A DNA stretch of 64,000 nucleotides, from NCBI RefSeq assembly GCF_025980345.1, contig NZ_JAPDUI010000002.1:1-64000 (forward strand). The letters are read 5' to 3'. The notes under the pieces are model-generated. The model saw nothing but the letters and a program-made list of their open reading frames with translations. It was not told the origin of the DNA and did not search any database. Source of the DNA: Arenimonas sp. GDDSR-1 (GTDB lineage Bacteria; Pseudomonadota; Gammaproteobacteria; Xanthomonadales; Xanthomonadaceae). Shown one piece after another: positions 43,366-52,535 of this stretch (its first letter is position 1; every line of letters begins with the position of its first letter). The position numbers and the translations under genes are program-made.

Positions 43366-43472
43366 TGACGTTGCCCCATCCCCAGTCTGTTCCCTGACTT
43401 CATAGTAGGGCAAATCTGGGTTTTTGTAACCGATTCACATTTTGCCCCGGGAAAGGGGGGGGCGACAATCCG
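42960..43472. repeat. ~0.5 kb direct repeat, copy 2
   Basis: See copy 1 (38912-39430); the two copies bracket rfbBDAC. Confidence 0.85.
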
Positions 43473-43529
43473 TTCCGATTTGCCAGCATAGACTATAATC
43501 CTGAAACCTCAATCGCTTACGAGTGCCCT

Positions 43530-43928
43530 ATGTCTGAAATTCTCGCCCCCGTCTCCTTCGGTGAACTGCTTGATAAGGTGACCATATTGCAGATCAAATC
43601 CGAACGGATGAGTGACGCGGTCAAAGTCGCCAATGTCCGCAAGGAGCTCGGCGCTCTCGAAAAAACCTGGGCGGCGCATCCGGCCTCGGGCACCGACATC
43701 AGCGACCTGATGGGCCAGCTCAAGGCCGTCAATGAACGGCTCTGGGTCATTGAAGATGACATCCGGATCCTGGAAAAAGCCCAACGCTTCGATGCCGAGT
43801 TCATCCGTCTGGCGCGTGCGGTGTATTTCGAGAATGACGAGCGCGCACGCATCAAGAAAGACATCAATCTGGCGCTCGGTTCGGCCTATGTGGAAGAGAA
43901 GTCCTATCAGGACTACCGGAATCCCTGA
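43530..43928 (+). CDS. Conserved hypothetical protein, DUF6165-like
   Basis: MSEILAPVSFGELLDKVTILQIKSERM...VYFENDERARIKKDINLALGSAYVEEKSYQDY. Confidence 0.7.
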   Translation: MSEILAPVSFGELLDKVTILQIKSERMSDAVKVANVRKELGALEKTWAAHPASGTDISDLMGQLKAVNERLWVIEDDIRILEKAQRFDAEFIRLARAVYFENDERARIKKDINLALGSAYVEEKSYQDYRNP

Positions 43929-43930
43929 GG

Positions 43931-44956
43931 TCAGCGCTGATCGGCGCAATAGCGTTCGAAGCGGGCGATGACCTCGTCCACTTCGATTAATTCCATCACC
44001 CCCGGAAACTCGACACGTTTGCCCCAGGGCAGGGCAGCGGCCGGTTTGTCCAGAAAGCGGATGGCCGCCTCCGGATAACGGTTGACCGTGTAGCGCAGGT
44101 CCGAATAGGGCCCAGATCGGGTGGCGTCGGTGCAGGCGTACAGCCCCAGTACCTTGGTGCCCATGGCATTGGCCATGTGCGCCGGTCCGGAGTCCGGGCT
44201 CATCACCAGGTCGGCGCGGGCGAGCAGCGCCGGCAACTGTTTCAGGGTGTCCTTGCCGATCAGATCGATGGGCTGTTCCGGCATGGCGGCGATGATGGCA
44301 TCGCCCATGGCGCGCTCGAGGGCGCTTCTGCCGCCGCACAAAACCACCTGCCAACCCTTGTCGATGGCATGCGTCGCCACGGCGGCATAGCGCTCGGGAA
44401 GCCAGTTGCGCAACACATGGCTGGAACACGGCGAAATCAAGAGCGTCGGCTTGCCTGAAGGCCATTGTTGCATGGCCCAGGCGTGTGCTTCCGGCGGCAC
44501 CGGCATGTCCCAGTGGATTTCCGTCTGCCGGAATCCCAGGGGTTCGGCGAATAGGCCGAACACATCGAGCACATGGTGCCGATCATGGCGGATGCGTTCA
44601 TTGACGAATAAACCATGGCCTTCCTTGGCCCGTTCGCGGTCATACCCGATGCGGCGTTTGGCTGAAATCACTGCGGAAACCAGATTCGCGCGCAAGGCCA
44701 ATTGCATCTGCAGCAGGACGTCGAAGCGCCGTCCGTCCAGGGCCTGCGTCAGGTCCTTCAGACCCTGCAATCCGGCCTTCTTGTCGAAAGCGATCAGTTC
44801 GACGCCGTCCAGACCGTCCATCAGCTTGGCTTCGCCCTTGCCGAGAATCCAGGTGATCTTGGCGTCCGGCAGGTTTTTCTGCAGGGTGCGGATCAACGGC
44901 AGGACATGAGTGGCATCACCGAGCGCCGATAATCGCAAAATGCACACGGTTTTTAC
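43931..44956 (-). CDS. Glycosyltransferase family 9 (heptosyltransferase-like)
   Basis: VKTVCILRLSALGDATHVLPLIRTLQKNLPDAKITWILG, LISPCSSHVLRNWLPERYAAVA, LVMSPDSGPAHMANAMGTKVLGLY. GTG start is tentative. Confidence 0.87.
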   Translation of the reverse strand, partial: VKTVCILRLSALGDATHVLPLIRTLQKNLPDAKITWILGKGEAKLMDGLDGVELIAFDKKAGLQGLKDLTQALDGRRFDVLLQMQLALRANLVSAVISAKRRIGYDRERAKEGHGLFVNERIRHDRHHVLDVFGLFAEPLGFRQTEIHWDMPVPPEAHAWAMQQWPSGKPTLLISPCSSHVLRNWLPERYAAVATHAIDKGWQVVLCGGRSALERAMGDAIIAAMPEQPIDLIGKDTLKQLPALLARADLVMSPDSGPAHMANAMGTKVLGLYACTDATRSGPYSDLRYTVNRYPEAAIRFLDKPAAALPWGKRVEFPGVMELIEVDEVIARFERYCADQR

Positions 44957-44990
44957 GGCAGCAGCTGGGTTCACTTGGTACACTCTTGCA

Positions 44991-45722
44991 ATGATTGAAA
45001 AGGATGGCCAAACCGGATGCATCAAGTTCAACGGAGCGGACGGTGTCTGCACCGTCATATACGCATCCCGGGTGCTGCAGGCGCCGGATGCCGCCCAGTT
45101 TAACGCAAGTGCCTATGTCTCGGCGCGACCGGTCTCCGGGCAGGGCGGACGCGGTTCGGCATGGTATGTGGAAACGCCGGCCGGTTCTGCGGTACTGAAG
45201 CATTACCGGCGTGGCGGCCGCGCGGCCTTGCTGTCCGAGGCCTCCTATCTGTTCACCGGAATCGCGCATGTCCGAAGTATTGCCGAATACCGCGTGCTCG
45301 CCGCACTCCGCCGCCTTGATCTGCCGGTGCCCGAACCGTTGGCGGCCTTTTGTCTGCGCTCCGGCCTGGCCTACCGGGCGGCCCTGCTGACCCGTTGCAT
45401 TCCCGAAGCCCGCTCTTTGGCGGAATGCATCCGCGAAGGCAGTGCCCCCTGGGAGCAGGCCGGTACCCTGATTGCCCGTTTTCATCGTGCCGGTGCCCAA
45501 CATGCCGATCTCAATGCCAACAACATTCTCTGCAATGCCGACGGCTTCCATGTGATCGATTGGGATAAAGGACGTCTGCACGGCCAGCCGGGAATCTGGA
45601 CGGGTCGGGTGCTGGCTCGGCTGCAACGATCGATCACGAAAGAGTGCCCGCAAGTGGCCGCTGTCGCACGCGATGCCGGCTTCCAACGCCTGCTGGCCGC
45701 TTACGGCGAGGCGATGGCATGA
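44991..45722 (+). CDS. kdkA: 3-deoxy-D-manno-octulosonic acid (Kdo) kinase
   Basis: AVLKHYRRGGRAALLSEASYLFTG, EYRVLAALRRLDLPVPEPLAA, HADLNANNILCNADGFHVIDWDKGRL. Confidence 0.9.
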   Translation: MIEKDGQTGCIKFNGADGVCTVIYASRVLQAPDAAQFNASAYVSARPVSGQGGRGSAWYVETPAGSAVLKHYRRGGRAALLSEASYLFTGIAHVRSIAEYRVLAALRRLDLPVPEPLAAFCLRSGLAYRAALLTRCIPEARSLAECIREGSAPWEQAGTLIARFHRAGAQHADLNANNILCNADGFHVIDWDKGRLHGQPGIWTGRVLARLQRSITKECPQVAAVARDAGFQRLLAAYGEAMA

Positions 45723-46474
45723 GCTGGCATCTGCGCTTTCTCGGCGTCGGCAATTCCCAGGCCGCGCCTGTGCTGGGTTCGGCCAGCGCCGTGCTGGAAC
45801 GCGACGGCAGCCCGCAGCTGCTGATTGACTGCGGCCAGGAAACCCTGACCGCCTATCTGACGCGCTACGGCCAGGCGCCGCAGGCCATCTTCATTACACA
45901 TCTGCATCTGGACCACGTCGGTGGACTGGAACGCCTGTTCTACTCGGCCTATTTCGATGACGCCTTGCGCGGAAAAATAAAATTGTTCGTGCCTGCGGCG
46001 ATCGTTCCCGCCATGCAGTCCCGCTTGGCCGATTATCCGGGGGTGCTGGCCGAGGGCGGCGCCAACTGGTGGGATGCGTTCCAATTGATTCCGGTCAGCA
46101 CGGGATTCTGGCATGCCGGTCTGCAGTTCGCGGTGTTTCCCGTGCGCCACCACCAGCCGGAATCGGCGTTCGGTCTGCGCCTGCCCGGCAGCTTCTTCTG
46201 GACCGGCGATACCCGCCCGATCCCGGAACGGCTTGCAGAGGGCATAGATGCCGGCGAACTGATTGCGCACGACTGCGGACTGCACGGCAATCCTTCGCAT
46301 ACCGGACTGGCCGATGTCCAACGGGACTATCCCGCGTCATGGTGGCCATCACTGGTGCTTTATCACTACGCCTCTTCAGGCGATGCGGCCATCATGGCCG
46401 GACAGGGCTTTCGTGTCGCAGAGGCCGGTCAGGCTTTCGCGTTGAAGGCGCCAGAGCCGGGGCCGCTGGCATGA
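45719..46474 (+). CDS. Metallo-beta-lactamase-fold hydrolase (RNase Z-like)
   Basis: LRFLGVGNSQAAPVLGSASAVLE, IFITHLHLDHVGGLERLFYSAYF, FFWTGDTRPIPE. Confidence 0.82.
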   Translation: MSWHLRFLGVGNSQAAPVLGSASAVLERDGSPQLLIDCGQETLTAYLTRYGQAPQAIFITHLHLDHVGGLERLFYSAYFDDALRGKIKLFVPAAIVPAMQSRLADYPGVLAEGGANWWDAFQLIPVSTGFWHAGLQFAVFPVRHHQPESAFGLRLPGSFFWTGDTRPIPERLAEGIDAGELIAHDCGLHGNPSHTGLADVQRDYPASWWPSLVLYHYASSGDAAIMAGQGFRVAEAGQAFALKAPEPGPLA

Positions 46475-47487
46475 AACCGCATTTGCAGACGGTGGTGGCG
46501 GCACCCGTGACCGATGCACTCGGACGGCCGCTGCGGGATTTGCGCATTTCGGTGATGGAAACCTGCAATTACCGCTGCCCGTACTGCATGCCCGAAGGTT
46601 CCTTGGATGAGGCTGCGCTCGGTGCCAGACAGCGCCTGGATTTCGCCGATATCGCGCAGATCGCGAAAGCGTTCGTTGCCCAAGGGGTGCGGAAAATCCG
46701 CCTGACCGGCGGTGAGCCGCTGCTGCGACGGAATCTGCCGGAATTGATTGCCTTGTTGACGCAGATTGATGGCCTCGAAGATCTGGCCTTGACCACCAAC
46801 GGTTCACTGCTCGCCGCGCAGGCGGCGTCTTTGCGCCAGGCCGGCCTCGACCGGATCACGGTCAGTGTCGATGCGCTGGAGGATGCGCTTTTCCGCCGCA
46901 TGAGTGGCGGACGCGGAAGTCTGTCCCAGGTTCTGGAAGGAATCAGCGCTGCCGAACGCGCCGGGTTTTCGCCGATCAAGATCAACTGCGTCGTGCAGCG
47001 CGGCGTGAATGAATCCCAGATCCTGCCGCTGTTCGAATTCTTCCGGAACCGTGGCCACATCCTGCGCTTCATCGAGTACATGGATGTCGGCAGCTGCAAT
47101 GGCTGGCGCAGCGCCGATGTGGTTCCGGCCGCGGAGATTCTGGCCCGATTGCAGTCCGCTTACGAACTGACCCCATTGGCGCCGACCGCTGCGGGCGAGG
47201 TCGCCGCGCGCTACGGGGTTGCCGGCGGCGGCGAGGTCGGATTCATCACCTCGGTCAGTTCGCCATTTTGCGGCGACTGCAACCGGGCGCGGCTTTCCGT
47301 TGATGGAAAATTATTCACCTGCCTGTTTGCCGGCGCGGGCTTCGACTTGAAGCCCCATCTGCGATCGCCGGAAAAGCTCGCGTCGGAGATTGTCGCGCTG
47401 TGGCGGCACCGGACGGACCGTTACAGCGAGATCCGTCATGCCGCCGATGTCCGCAAGAAAATCGAAATGTACTTCATCGGAGGCTGA
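46471..47487 (+). CDS. moaA: GTP 3',8-cyclase MoaA
   Basis: [63 protein letters not shown]. Confidence 0.96.
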   Translation: MKPHLQTVVAAPVTDALGRPLRDLRISVMETCNYRCPYCMPEGSLDEAALGARQRLDFADIAQIAKAFVAQGVRKIRLTGGEPLLRRNLPELIALLTQIDGLEDLALTTNGSLLAAQAASLRQAGLDRITVSVDALEDALFRRMSGGRGSLSQVLEGISAAERAGFSPIKINCVVQRGVNESQILPLFEFFRNRGHILRFIEYMDVGSCNGWRSADVVPAAEILARLQSAYELTPLAPTAAGEVAARYGVAGGGEVGFITSVSSPFCGDCNRARLSVDGKLFTCLFAGAGFDLKPHLRSPEKLASEIVALWRHRTDRYSEIRHAADVRKKIEMYFIGG

Positions 47488-47488
47488 T

Positions 47489-47986
47489 GTGGCCGCAAAG
47501 AAACGCGTTAAACCGGAATTGACCCACCTCGATCCCGCCGGCCGGCCGGCCATGGTGGATGTCGGCGGCAAAGCCGTGACGGCGAGAACGGCCAGTGCCA
47601 GCGCCGATGTCCGCTTCCCCAAAGCCATTGCCGAGCAGCTGCGCGGGCAAGGCATGCGCAGCGCCAAAGGCGCCATCATCGATACCGCCGTCATTGCCGG
47701 CACCATGGCGGTCAAAAACACCGCGCAGTGGATTCCGTTCTGCCATGCCCTGGCCATCGAAGGCTGCGATTTCAGCGTGGACTGGCATGACCGGCAGACG
47801 CTGCGCATCCTCTGTACGGTCCGCGTCACCGGCAAGACCGGCGTCGAGATGGAAGCGCTGACCGGCGCTTCGGCTGCCGCCCTGACGGTCTACGACATGT
47901 GCAAGGCACTCAGCCATGCAATTGAAATCGGGCCGGTGAAGTTGCGTCACAAGAAGGGCGGCAAGCGCACGGTGGGCGTAAAGTGA
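47489..47986 (+). CDS. moaC: Cyclic pyranopterin monophosphate synthase MoaC
   Basis: [65 protein letters not shown] start. Confidence 0.95.
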   Translation: MAAKKRVKPELTHLDPAGRPAMVDVGGKAVTARTASASADVRFPKAIAEQLRGQGMRSAKGAIIDTAVIAGTMAVKNTAQWIPFCHALAIEGCDFSVDWHDRQTLRILCTVRVTGKTGVEMEALTGASAAALTVYDMCKALSHAIEIGPVKLRHKKGGKRTVGVK

Positions 47987-48219
47987 GCGTGACCGTTCTC
48001 TATTTCGCGGGCTTGCGCGAAGCGGCCGGTCTCGGCGAGGAACAGCTGGATCGCCCGGAGTCTCTGCCGGCCCTGTATGCGACGCTGCGCGAGCGGCATG
48101 GCTTCACACATGGGCAGAACCAGCTGCGGGTGGCCTGCAACGGTGTGTTCTGCGATTGGCAACGGGTACCGGCGGATGGCGATGTCATCGCCTTCATCCC
48201 GCCAGTTTCAGGGGGCTGA
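47983..48219 (+). CDS. moaD: Molybdopterin synthase sulfur-carrier subunit MoaD
   Basis: Small ThiS/MoaD-type protein ending FIPPVSGG. Confidence 0.92.
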   Translation: MSVTVLYFAGLREAAGLGEEQLDRPESLPALYATLRERHGFTHGQNQLRVACNGVFCDWQRVPADGDVIAFIPPVSGG

Positions 48220-48630
48220 ATGCAGTTCCGCATCACGCAATCTGCAATCGACACTACGGCCTGGCGTGAGGCGCTTTGCGATTCGCGCTGCGGCGCGTAT
48301 GCGGCTTTCGAGGGCTGGGTGCGCGATCACCATGATGGCCGGCCGGTGCTCGGCCTGCATTACGATTGCTATGCCGAGCTGGCCGAACATGAGGGCGGGT
48401 GCATTATGGCGGAAGCGATGGCCCGATTCGAGATCGTCGATGCCCGCTGCATCCACCGGATCGGCGATTGCCGCATCGGGGACATGGCGGTCTGGGTCGG
48501 GGTCAGTGCTGCACACCGCGAGGCGGCCTTTGCCGCCTGCCGCTGGATCATCGATGAGGTCAAAACCCGGGTGCCGATCTGGAAGCGTGAACGCTATGCC
48601 GACGGGGATGCGCTCTGGCGCGAGGCGTGA
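48220..48630 (+). CDS. moaE: Molybdopterin synthase catalytic subunit MoaE
   Basis: CGAYAAFEGWVRDHHDGRPVLGLHYDCYAELAEHEG, HRIGDCRIGDMAVWVGVSAAHREAAF, PIWKRE. Confidence 0.94.
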   Translation: MQFRITQSAIDTTAWREALCDSRCGAYAAFEGWVRDHHDGRPVLGLHYDCYAELAEHEGGCIMAEAMARFEIVDARCIHRIGDCRIGDMAVWVGVSAAHREAAFAACRWIIDEVKTRVPIWKRERYADGDALWREA

Positions 48631-48744
48631 GGGTGGCAGCCCCTGCCGGTTGACCTCGTCGCCCGAATCAATCAATACCGTTGCTGCCTTCCGGCCCTGG
48701 CGGGGTTTTCAATCTATCGTCGCGAGGGCCGACAGGGGCCACCA
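48631..48744 (-). ncRNA. ffs: Bacterial SRP RNA (4.5S-type)
   Basis: Reverse complement contains GCCAGGGCCGGAAGGCAGCAACGG (conserved apical SRP hairpin) with terminal complementarity GGTGGCCCCTGTCGG / CCGGCAGGGGCTGCCACC. Confidence 0.88.
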
Positions 48745-48773
48745 TTGAAACGCGGCGCAAGGCCGTTAAGAAG

Positions 48774-48866
48774 TGGCGGAGAGAGAGGGATTCGAACCCT
48801 CGAAACGGGGTTTAGCCGTTTACACACTTTCCAGGCGTGCTCCTTCGACCGCTCGGACATCTCTCC
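48774..48866 (-). tRNA. tRNA-Ser(GGA)
   Basis: RC GGAGAGATGTCCGAGCGGTCGAAGGAGCACGCCTGGAAAGTGTG...GGTTCGAATCCCTCTCTCTCCGCCA; anticodon loop CTGGAAA. Confidence 0.95.
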
Positions 48867-48992
48867 GCAGATGTAAATCGCCTGATGTGAGCCGCGAATT
48901 ATACGCGAGCGGGGGCGTTTCCACAAGGCAAGCGCCCCTGTCCGGCGGCGGTCCAAATATGGCAAAATGAGCCTCTGAATACGGGAAAGCCC

Positions 48993-50618
48993 ATGTCTTA
49001 TCTGGTTTTAGCACGAAAATGGCGTCCGAAGCGGTTCGCCGAACTGGTCGGCCAGCAGCATGTGGTGCGTGCGCTCAGTCACGCCCTGGAGACAGGACGG
49101 GTTCACCATGCTTTCCTGTTCACCGGCACCCGGGGCGTCGGTAAAACCACCATTGCCCGGATTTTCGCGAAAAGTCTGAACTGTGAATCCGGCACCTCGA
49201 AAGACCCCTGTGGCGTTTGCGGCACCTGTACCGACATCGACAACGGCCGCTATCCCGATCTGATCGAAATCGATGCCGCCAGCCATACCGGGGTCGATGA
49301 TGTCCGGGCCCTGATCGACAACGCACAGTACATGCCATCGCGCGGCCGCACCAAGGTCTACCTGATCGACGAAGTGCACATGCTCTCGAAGAACGCCTTC
49401 AATGCCTTGTTGAAGACGCTGGAAGAGCCGCCGGAGCACGTCAAATTCCTGCTCGCCACTACCGATCCGGAAAAGCTGCCGGTCACCGTACTGTCGCGCT
49501 GTCTGCAATTCAATCTGCGGCGTCTGGAGCCCGAACAGATTTCCGGGCAGATGGAGCATATTCTCGCTGCCGAGGGCATCGGCTTCGATGCCGAATCCCT
49601 TGCGTTGCTGGCCGATGCCGCCGACGGCAGTCTGCGCGATGGCCTGTCGCTGCTCGATCAGGCGATTGCCTACACCGGGGGCAGTCTGCAGGCCGAATTG
49701 GTGCAGTCGATGCTGGGCACGGTCGATCGCAGCCAGATCGAACAGGTGCTGAGTGCCTTGACCGCACGCGATGGCGAAGCCCTGATGGCGGCGATTGAAC
49801 AGCTGGCCTCGTTCGCGCCCGACTTCGAACAGGTACTTGACCGGTTGGCGCAGGCCTTGCATGAAATCCAGCTGGCGCAACTGGTGCCGACTTACCGGCC
49901 GTCGCTGCAGCGGGTGTCGGTCAAGACCTTCGCGCAGCAGTTGGATGCCCAGCTGGTCCAGCTCTGGTACCAGATGGCGGTGATGGGACGGCGCGATCTG
50001 CATTTCGCCCCGGGAGCCCGCGTCGGTTTTGAAATGGCGCTGTTGCGCATGCTGGCGTTTGTTCCCGCAGGTGTCGATGCGCCGGATCCCGTGACGCGGC
50101 CGGCACCGCCGGTGCAGAAAGCACCCGCTCCGCCATCGGTTGCGGCCCCCCGTCATGAAGCCGCTGCGCCGCAGGCAGAAAGCCCGCCACCGGCTGCCGC
50201 GGCTACGGCAGCTCCGGCGGCACTGCCGGACACTCCCGAACAATGGCTGCAGCTGTTGGCGCGCTTGTCGCTCAAAGGACCGCTTGGCCAGATCGGTGCG
50301 CACACTGGATTTGTTGCCCGCAACGGCACTCAGCTGCGCCTGTCGTATCCGGCCGATCTGTACGACAGCCTCAGCCAGGGGCTTTGCGAACGATTTGAGA
50401 ATGCCCTCGGAGAAGCTTTCGGCAGTCCGGTGCAGCTGAAATTCGAAAAACTGGCCGAAGCCGGCGTACAGACCCTGCACGGCCGTCAGACCGAAACCAA
50501 ACTCAACCGGCAGAACGAAGCCGAGGCCGAGTTCCAGAACCATCCGGTGGTCAACGCCCTTCTGGCCGAAGGTGCGCAGATCATTCCGGATTCCATCCGT
50601 CCATTGGAATTGAAGTGA
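48993..50618 (+). CDS. dnaX: DNA polymerase III subunits gamma/tau
   Basis: VLARKWRPKRFAELVGQQHVVRALSHAL, FTGTRGVGKTTIARIFAKSLNCE, YLIDEVHMLSKNAFNALLKTLEEPP. Confidence 0.97.
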   Translation: MSYLVLARKWRPKRFAELVGQQHVVRALSHALETGRVHHAFLFTGTRGVGKTTIARIFAKSLNCESGTSKDPCGVCGTCTDIDNGRYPDLIEIDAASHTGVDDVRALIDNAQYMPSRGRTKVYLIDEVHMLSKNAFNALLKTLEEPPEHVKFLLATTDPEKLPVTVLSRCLQFNLRRLEPEQISGQMEHILAAEGIGFDAESLALLADAADGSLRDGLSLLDQAIAYTGGSLQAELVQSMLGTVDRSQIEQVLSALTARDGEALMAAIEQLASFAPDFEQVLDRLAQALHEIQLAQLVPTYRPSLQRVSVKTFAQQLDAQLVQLWYQMAVMGRRDLHFAPGARVGFEMALLRMLAFVPAGVDAPDPVTRPAPPVQKAPAPPSVAAPRHEAAAPQAESPPPAAAATAAPAALPDTPEQWLQLLARLSLKGPLGQIGAHTGFVARNGTQLRLSYPADLYDSLSQGLCERFENALGEAFGSPVQLKFEKLAEAGVQTLHGRQTETKLNRQNEAEAEFQNHPVVNALLAEGAQIIPDSIRPLELK

Positions 50619-50625
50619 GAATGTT

Positions 50626-50946
50626 ATGAGAGGCAATATCGCCCAGATGATGCAGAAAGCCCAGCGCATGCAGGAAAACATGCAGAAAGTGCAGGAAGAG
50701 CTGGCGCAGATGGAAGTGACCGGACAATCCGGCGGCGGTGCGGTGAAGGTCACCCTGACCGGTAAATTCGAAGCCCGCAAAGTGGCCATTGATCCCGGCG
50801 TTCTGGCCGATGCCGAAATGCTCGAGGATCTCATGGTCGCCGCCATCAACGATGCCGTGGCCAAAGCCAATGAGGAAAGCAATAAACGCATGGCTTCGGT
50901 CACCGCCGGCATGCCGCTTCCGCCGGGAATGAAGCTGCCGTTTTGA
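50626..50946 (+). CDS. ybaB: YbaB/EbfC-family nucleoid-associated protein
   Basis: [49 protein letters not shown]. Confidence 0.95.
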   Translation: MRGNIAQMMQKAQRMQENMQKVQEELAQMEVTGQSGGGAVKVTLTGKFEARKVAIDPGVLADAEMLEDLMVAAINDAVAKANEESNKRMASVTAGMPLPPGMKLPF

Positions 50947-51542
50947 GCCAGAGTGATCTGCTCAGCCAACTGATGGAATCCCTGCGCTGTCTGCCCGGCG
51001 TGGGCCAGAAGAGCGCACAGCGCATGGCCTACCACCTGCTGGAGCGCAACCGCGAAGGCGGCATGCGCCTGGCCATCGCGTTGCAGGAATCCCTGAAACG
51101 CATCGGGCACTGCGTGCAGTGCCGTGATTTCACCGAGCAGGAGTGCTGCGCCATCTGTGCCAGCGCCGCCCGTGATCCGGCCCAGCTGTGTGTGGTGGAA
51201 ACCCCGGCCGACCGTCTGGTGATCGAGCAGGCCACCGGTTACCGCGGCCTGTATTTCATCCTGCAGGGAAGGCTGTCACCGCTGGACGGCATCGGTCCGC
51301 GCGAGCTCGGGCTCGATAAGCTGGCCAAGCGCCTGGCGGAAGGTTCCGTCACCGAAATGATCATTGCCACCAACCCGACCGTGGAAGGCGAGGCGACCGC
51401 GCACTATCTCGCCCAGCTCGCCCGCCAGTTCGAGGTCAAGCCCTCCAAGCTGGCGCACGGCGTGCCGATCGGCGGCGAGCTGGAATACGTCGATCGCGGC
51501 ACACTGGCGCACGCGTTCGGAACCCGCATCGATATGCCTTGA
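50943..51542 (+). CDS. recR: Recombination protein RecR
   Basis: [66 protein letters not shown] start overlaps the ybaB stop. Confidence 0.96.
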   Translation: MSQSDLLSQLMESLRCLPGVGQKSAQRMAYHLLERNREGGMRLAIALQESLKRIGHCVQCRDFTEQECCAICASAARDPAQLCVVETPADRLVIEQATGYRGLYFILQGRLSPLDGIGPRELGLDKLAKRLAEGSVTEMIIATNPTVEGEATAHYLAQLARQFEVKPSKLAHGVPIGGELEYVDRGTLAHAFGTRIDMP

Positions 51543-51550
51543 GGAACGTC

Positions 51551-51895
51551 ATGAGCGACAGCATCTTCGAAAAAATCATCAAACGCCAGATCCCGGCCGA
51601 CATCGTGTTCGAAAGCGATGACATCATCGCCTTCCGCGATATTTCACCGCAGGCGCCGGTGCATGTGCTGTTCGTGCCGAAACGCCGATTCAATACGCTC
51701 AATGATGTGCCCGAAACGGAAGCGCAGCTGCTCGGCAACCTGATGCTTTCGGCCCAGGCCTATGCCAAATCCATCGGCATCGCCGAAAACGGATACCGGC
51801 TGGTGATGAACTGCAACGGACATGGCGGCCAGACTGTATTCCACATCCATGTCCATCTGCTGGGCGGTGCACCGCTGACCGGCGGGTTTGCCTGA
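51551..51895 (+). CDS. HIT-family protein (histidine triad)
   Basis: SIFEKIIKRQIPADIVFESDDIIAFRDISPQAPVHVLFVPK, GGQTVFHIHVHLLGG. Confidence 0.94.
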   Translation: MSDSIFEKIIKRQIPADIVFESDDIIAFRDISPQAPVHVLFVPKRRFNTLNDVPETEAQLLGNLMLSAQAYAKSIGIAENGYRLVMNCNGHGGQTVFHIHVHLLGGAPLTGGFA

Positions 51896-51911
51896 ACAGC
51901 GCAACACAGGC

Positions 51912-52508
51912 TCAATCCGCATAACCCCATGGCGCGGGCGGCGGTGCTACCGGTTTGCTCAGGTCGAAATCCACCCGGAACTCGCGGCCTTCGCGGGTCA
52001 GCCGGTAGGTGAATTTTTCGGGATAGATGTACATCTGCCAGGTGTTGCCGTTGGATTGCGGATTGCCCGCTGCGGTGAACAGCTCTTTTGAATACTGGTC
52101 CGCCGGAAACGATTGCGCCGTTGCCCAGCCGGCGTCGAGCGTATGTCCGCCGTACATCGTCGACTTATCGCTGCTGCCATCCTTGTGGCGATGGTCGTGT
52201 TTCAGCTGCAGCCCCGAACCGGTCTTGCTGATCAGCCAGGTGCGTGAGCGGTCTTCGCCGACATGGAACGGAATCTGCAGCTGGCTGTCGGTGCATTTGC
52301 GGACATGCATCACCAGCCGGCCTTCGAAACCCGGCGATACCGGATTGTCGACGCTGACCTTGCCCTCGAATGCCTTGCCGCAATGGCGCCGGAGGGCATC
52401 GAAAAACGCATCATGGCTCGGAATCGAGACCGGTGCAGGCGGTGACGCCGTGCCCGCATCGGCGGATAACGGAAACAGCGCGGCGAGCAGTAATGCGTGA
52501 CGCAACAT
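51912..52508 (-). CDS. Conserved hypothetical exported protein
   Basis: Signal peptide MLRHALLLAALFPLSADAG; full-length ORF; no family recognised with confidence. Confidence 0.6.
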   Translation of the reverse strand: MLRHALLLAALFPLSADAGTASPPAPVSIPSHDAFFDALRRHCGKAFEGKVSVDNPVSPGFEGRLVMHVRKCTDSQLQIPFHVGEDRSRTWLISKTGSGLQLKHDHRHKDGSSDKSTMYGGHTLDAGWATAQSFPADQYSKELFTAAGNPQSNGNTWQMYIYPEKFTYRLTREGREFRVDFDLSKPVAPPPAPWGYAD

Positions 52509-52535
52509 GGCATTCTCCGAAAAAGATGATGATTA

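Noticed and set aside
38912-43472. Repeat-flanked rfb block as a composite transposon
   Set aside because: The repeats are lipoprotein genes with no transposase, terminal inverted repeats or visible target-site duplication; reported only as a direct-repeat-bracketed cassette.
49900-50300. Programmed frameshift site in dnaX producing a separate gamma subunit
   Set aside because: No A-rich slippery heptamer seen in the GC-rich linker; no support.
49008-51110. 700-aa minus-strand ORF antisense to dnaX/ybaB/recR
   Set aside because: Shadow ORF typical of high-GC DNA; the plus strand carries unmistakable dnaX, ybaB and recR.
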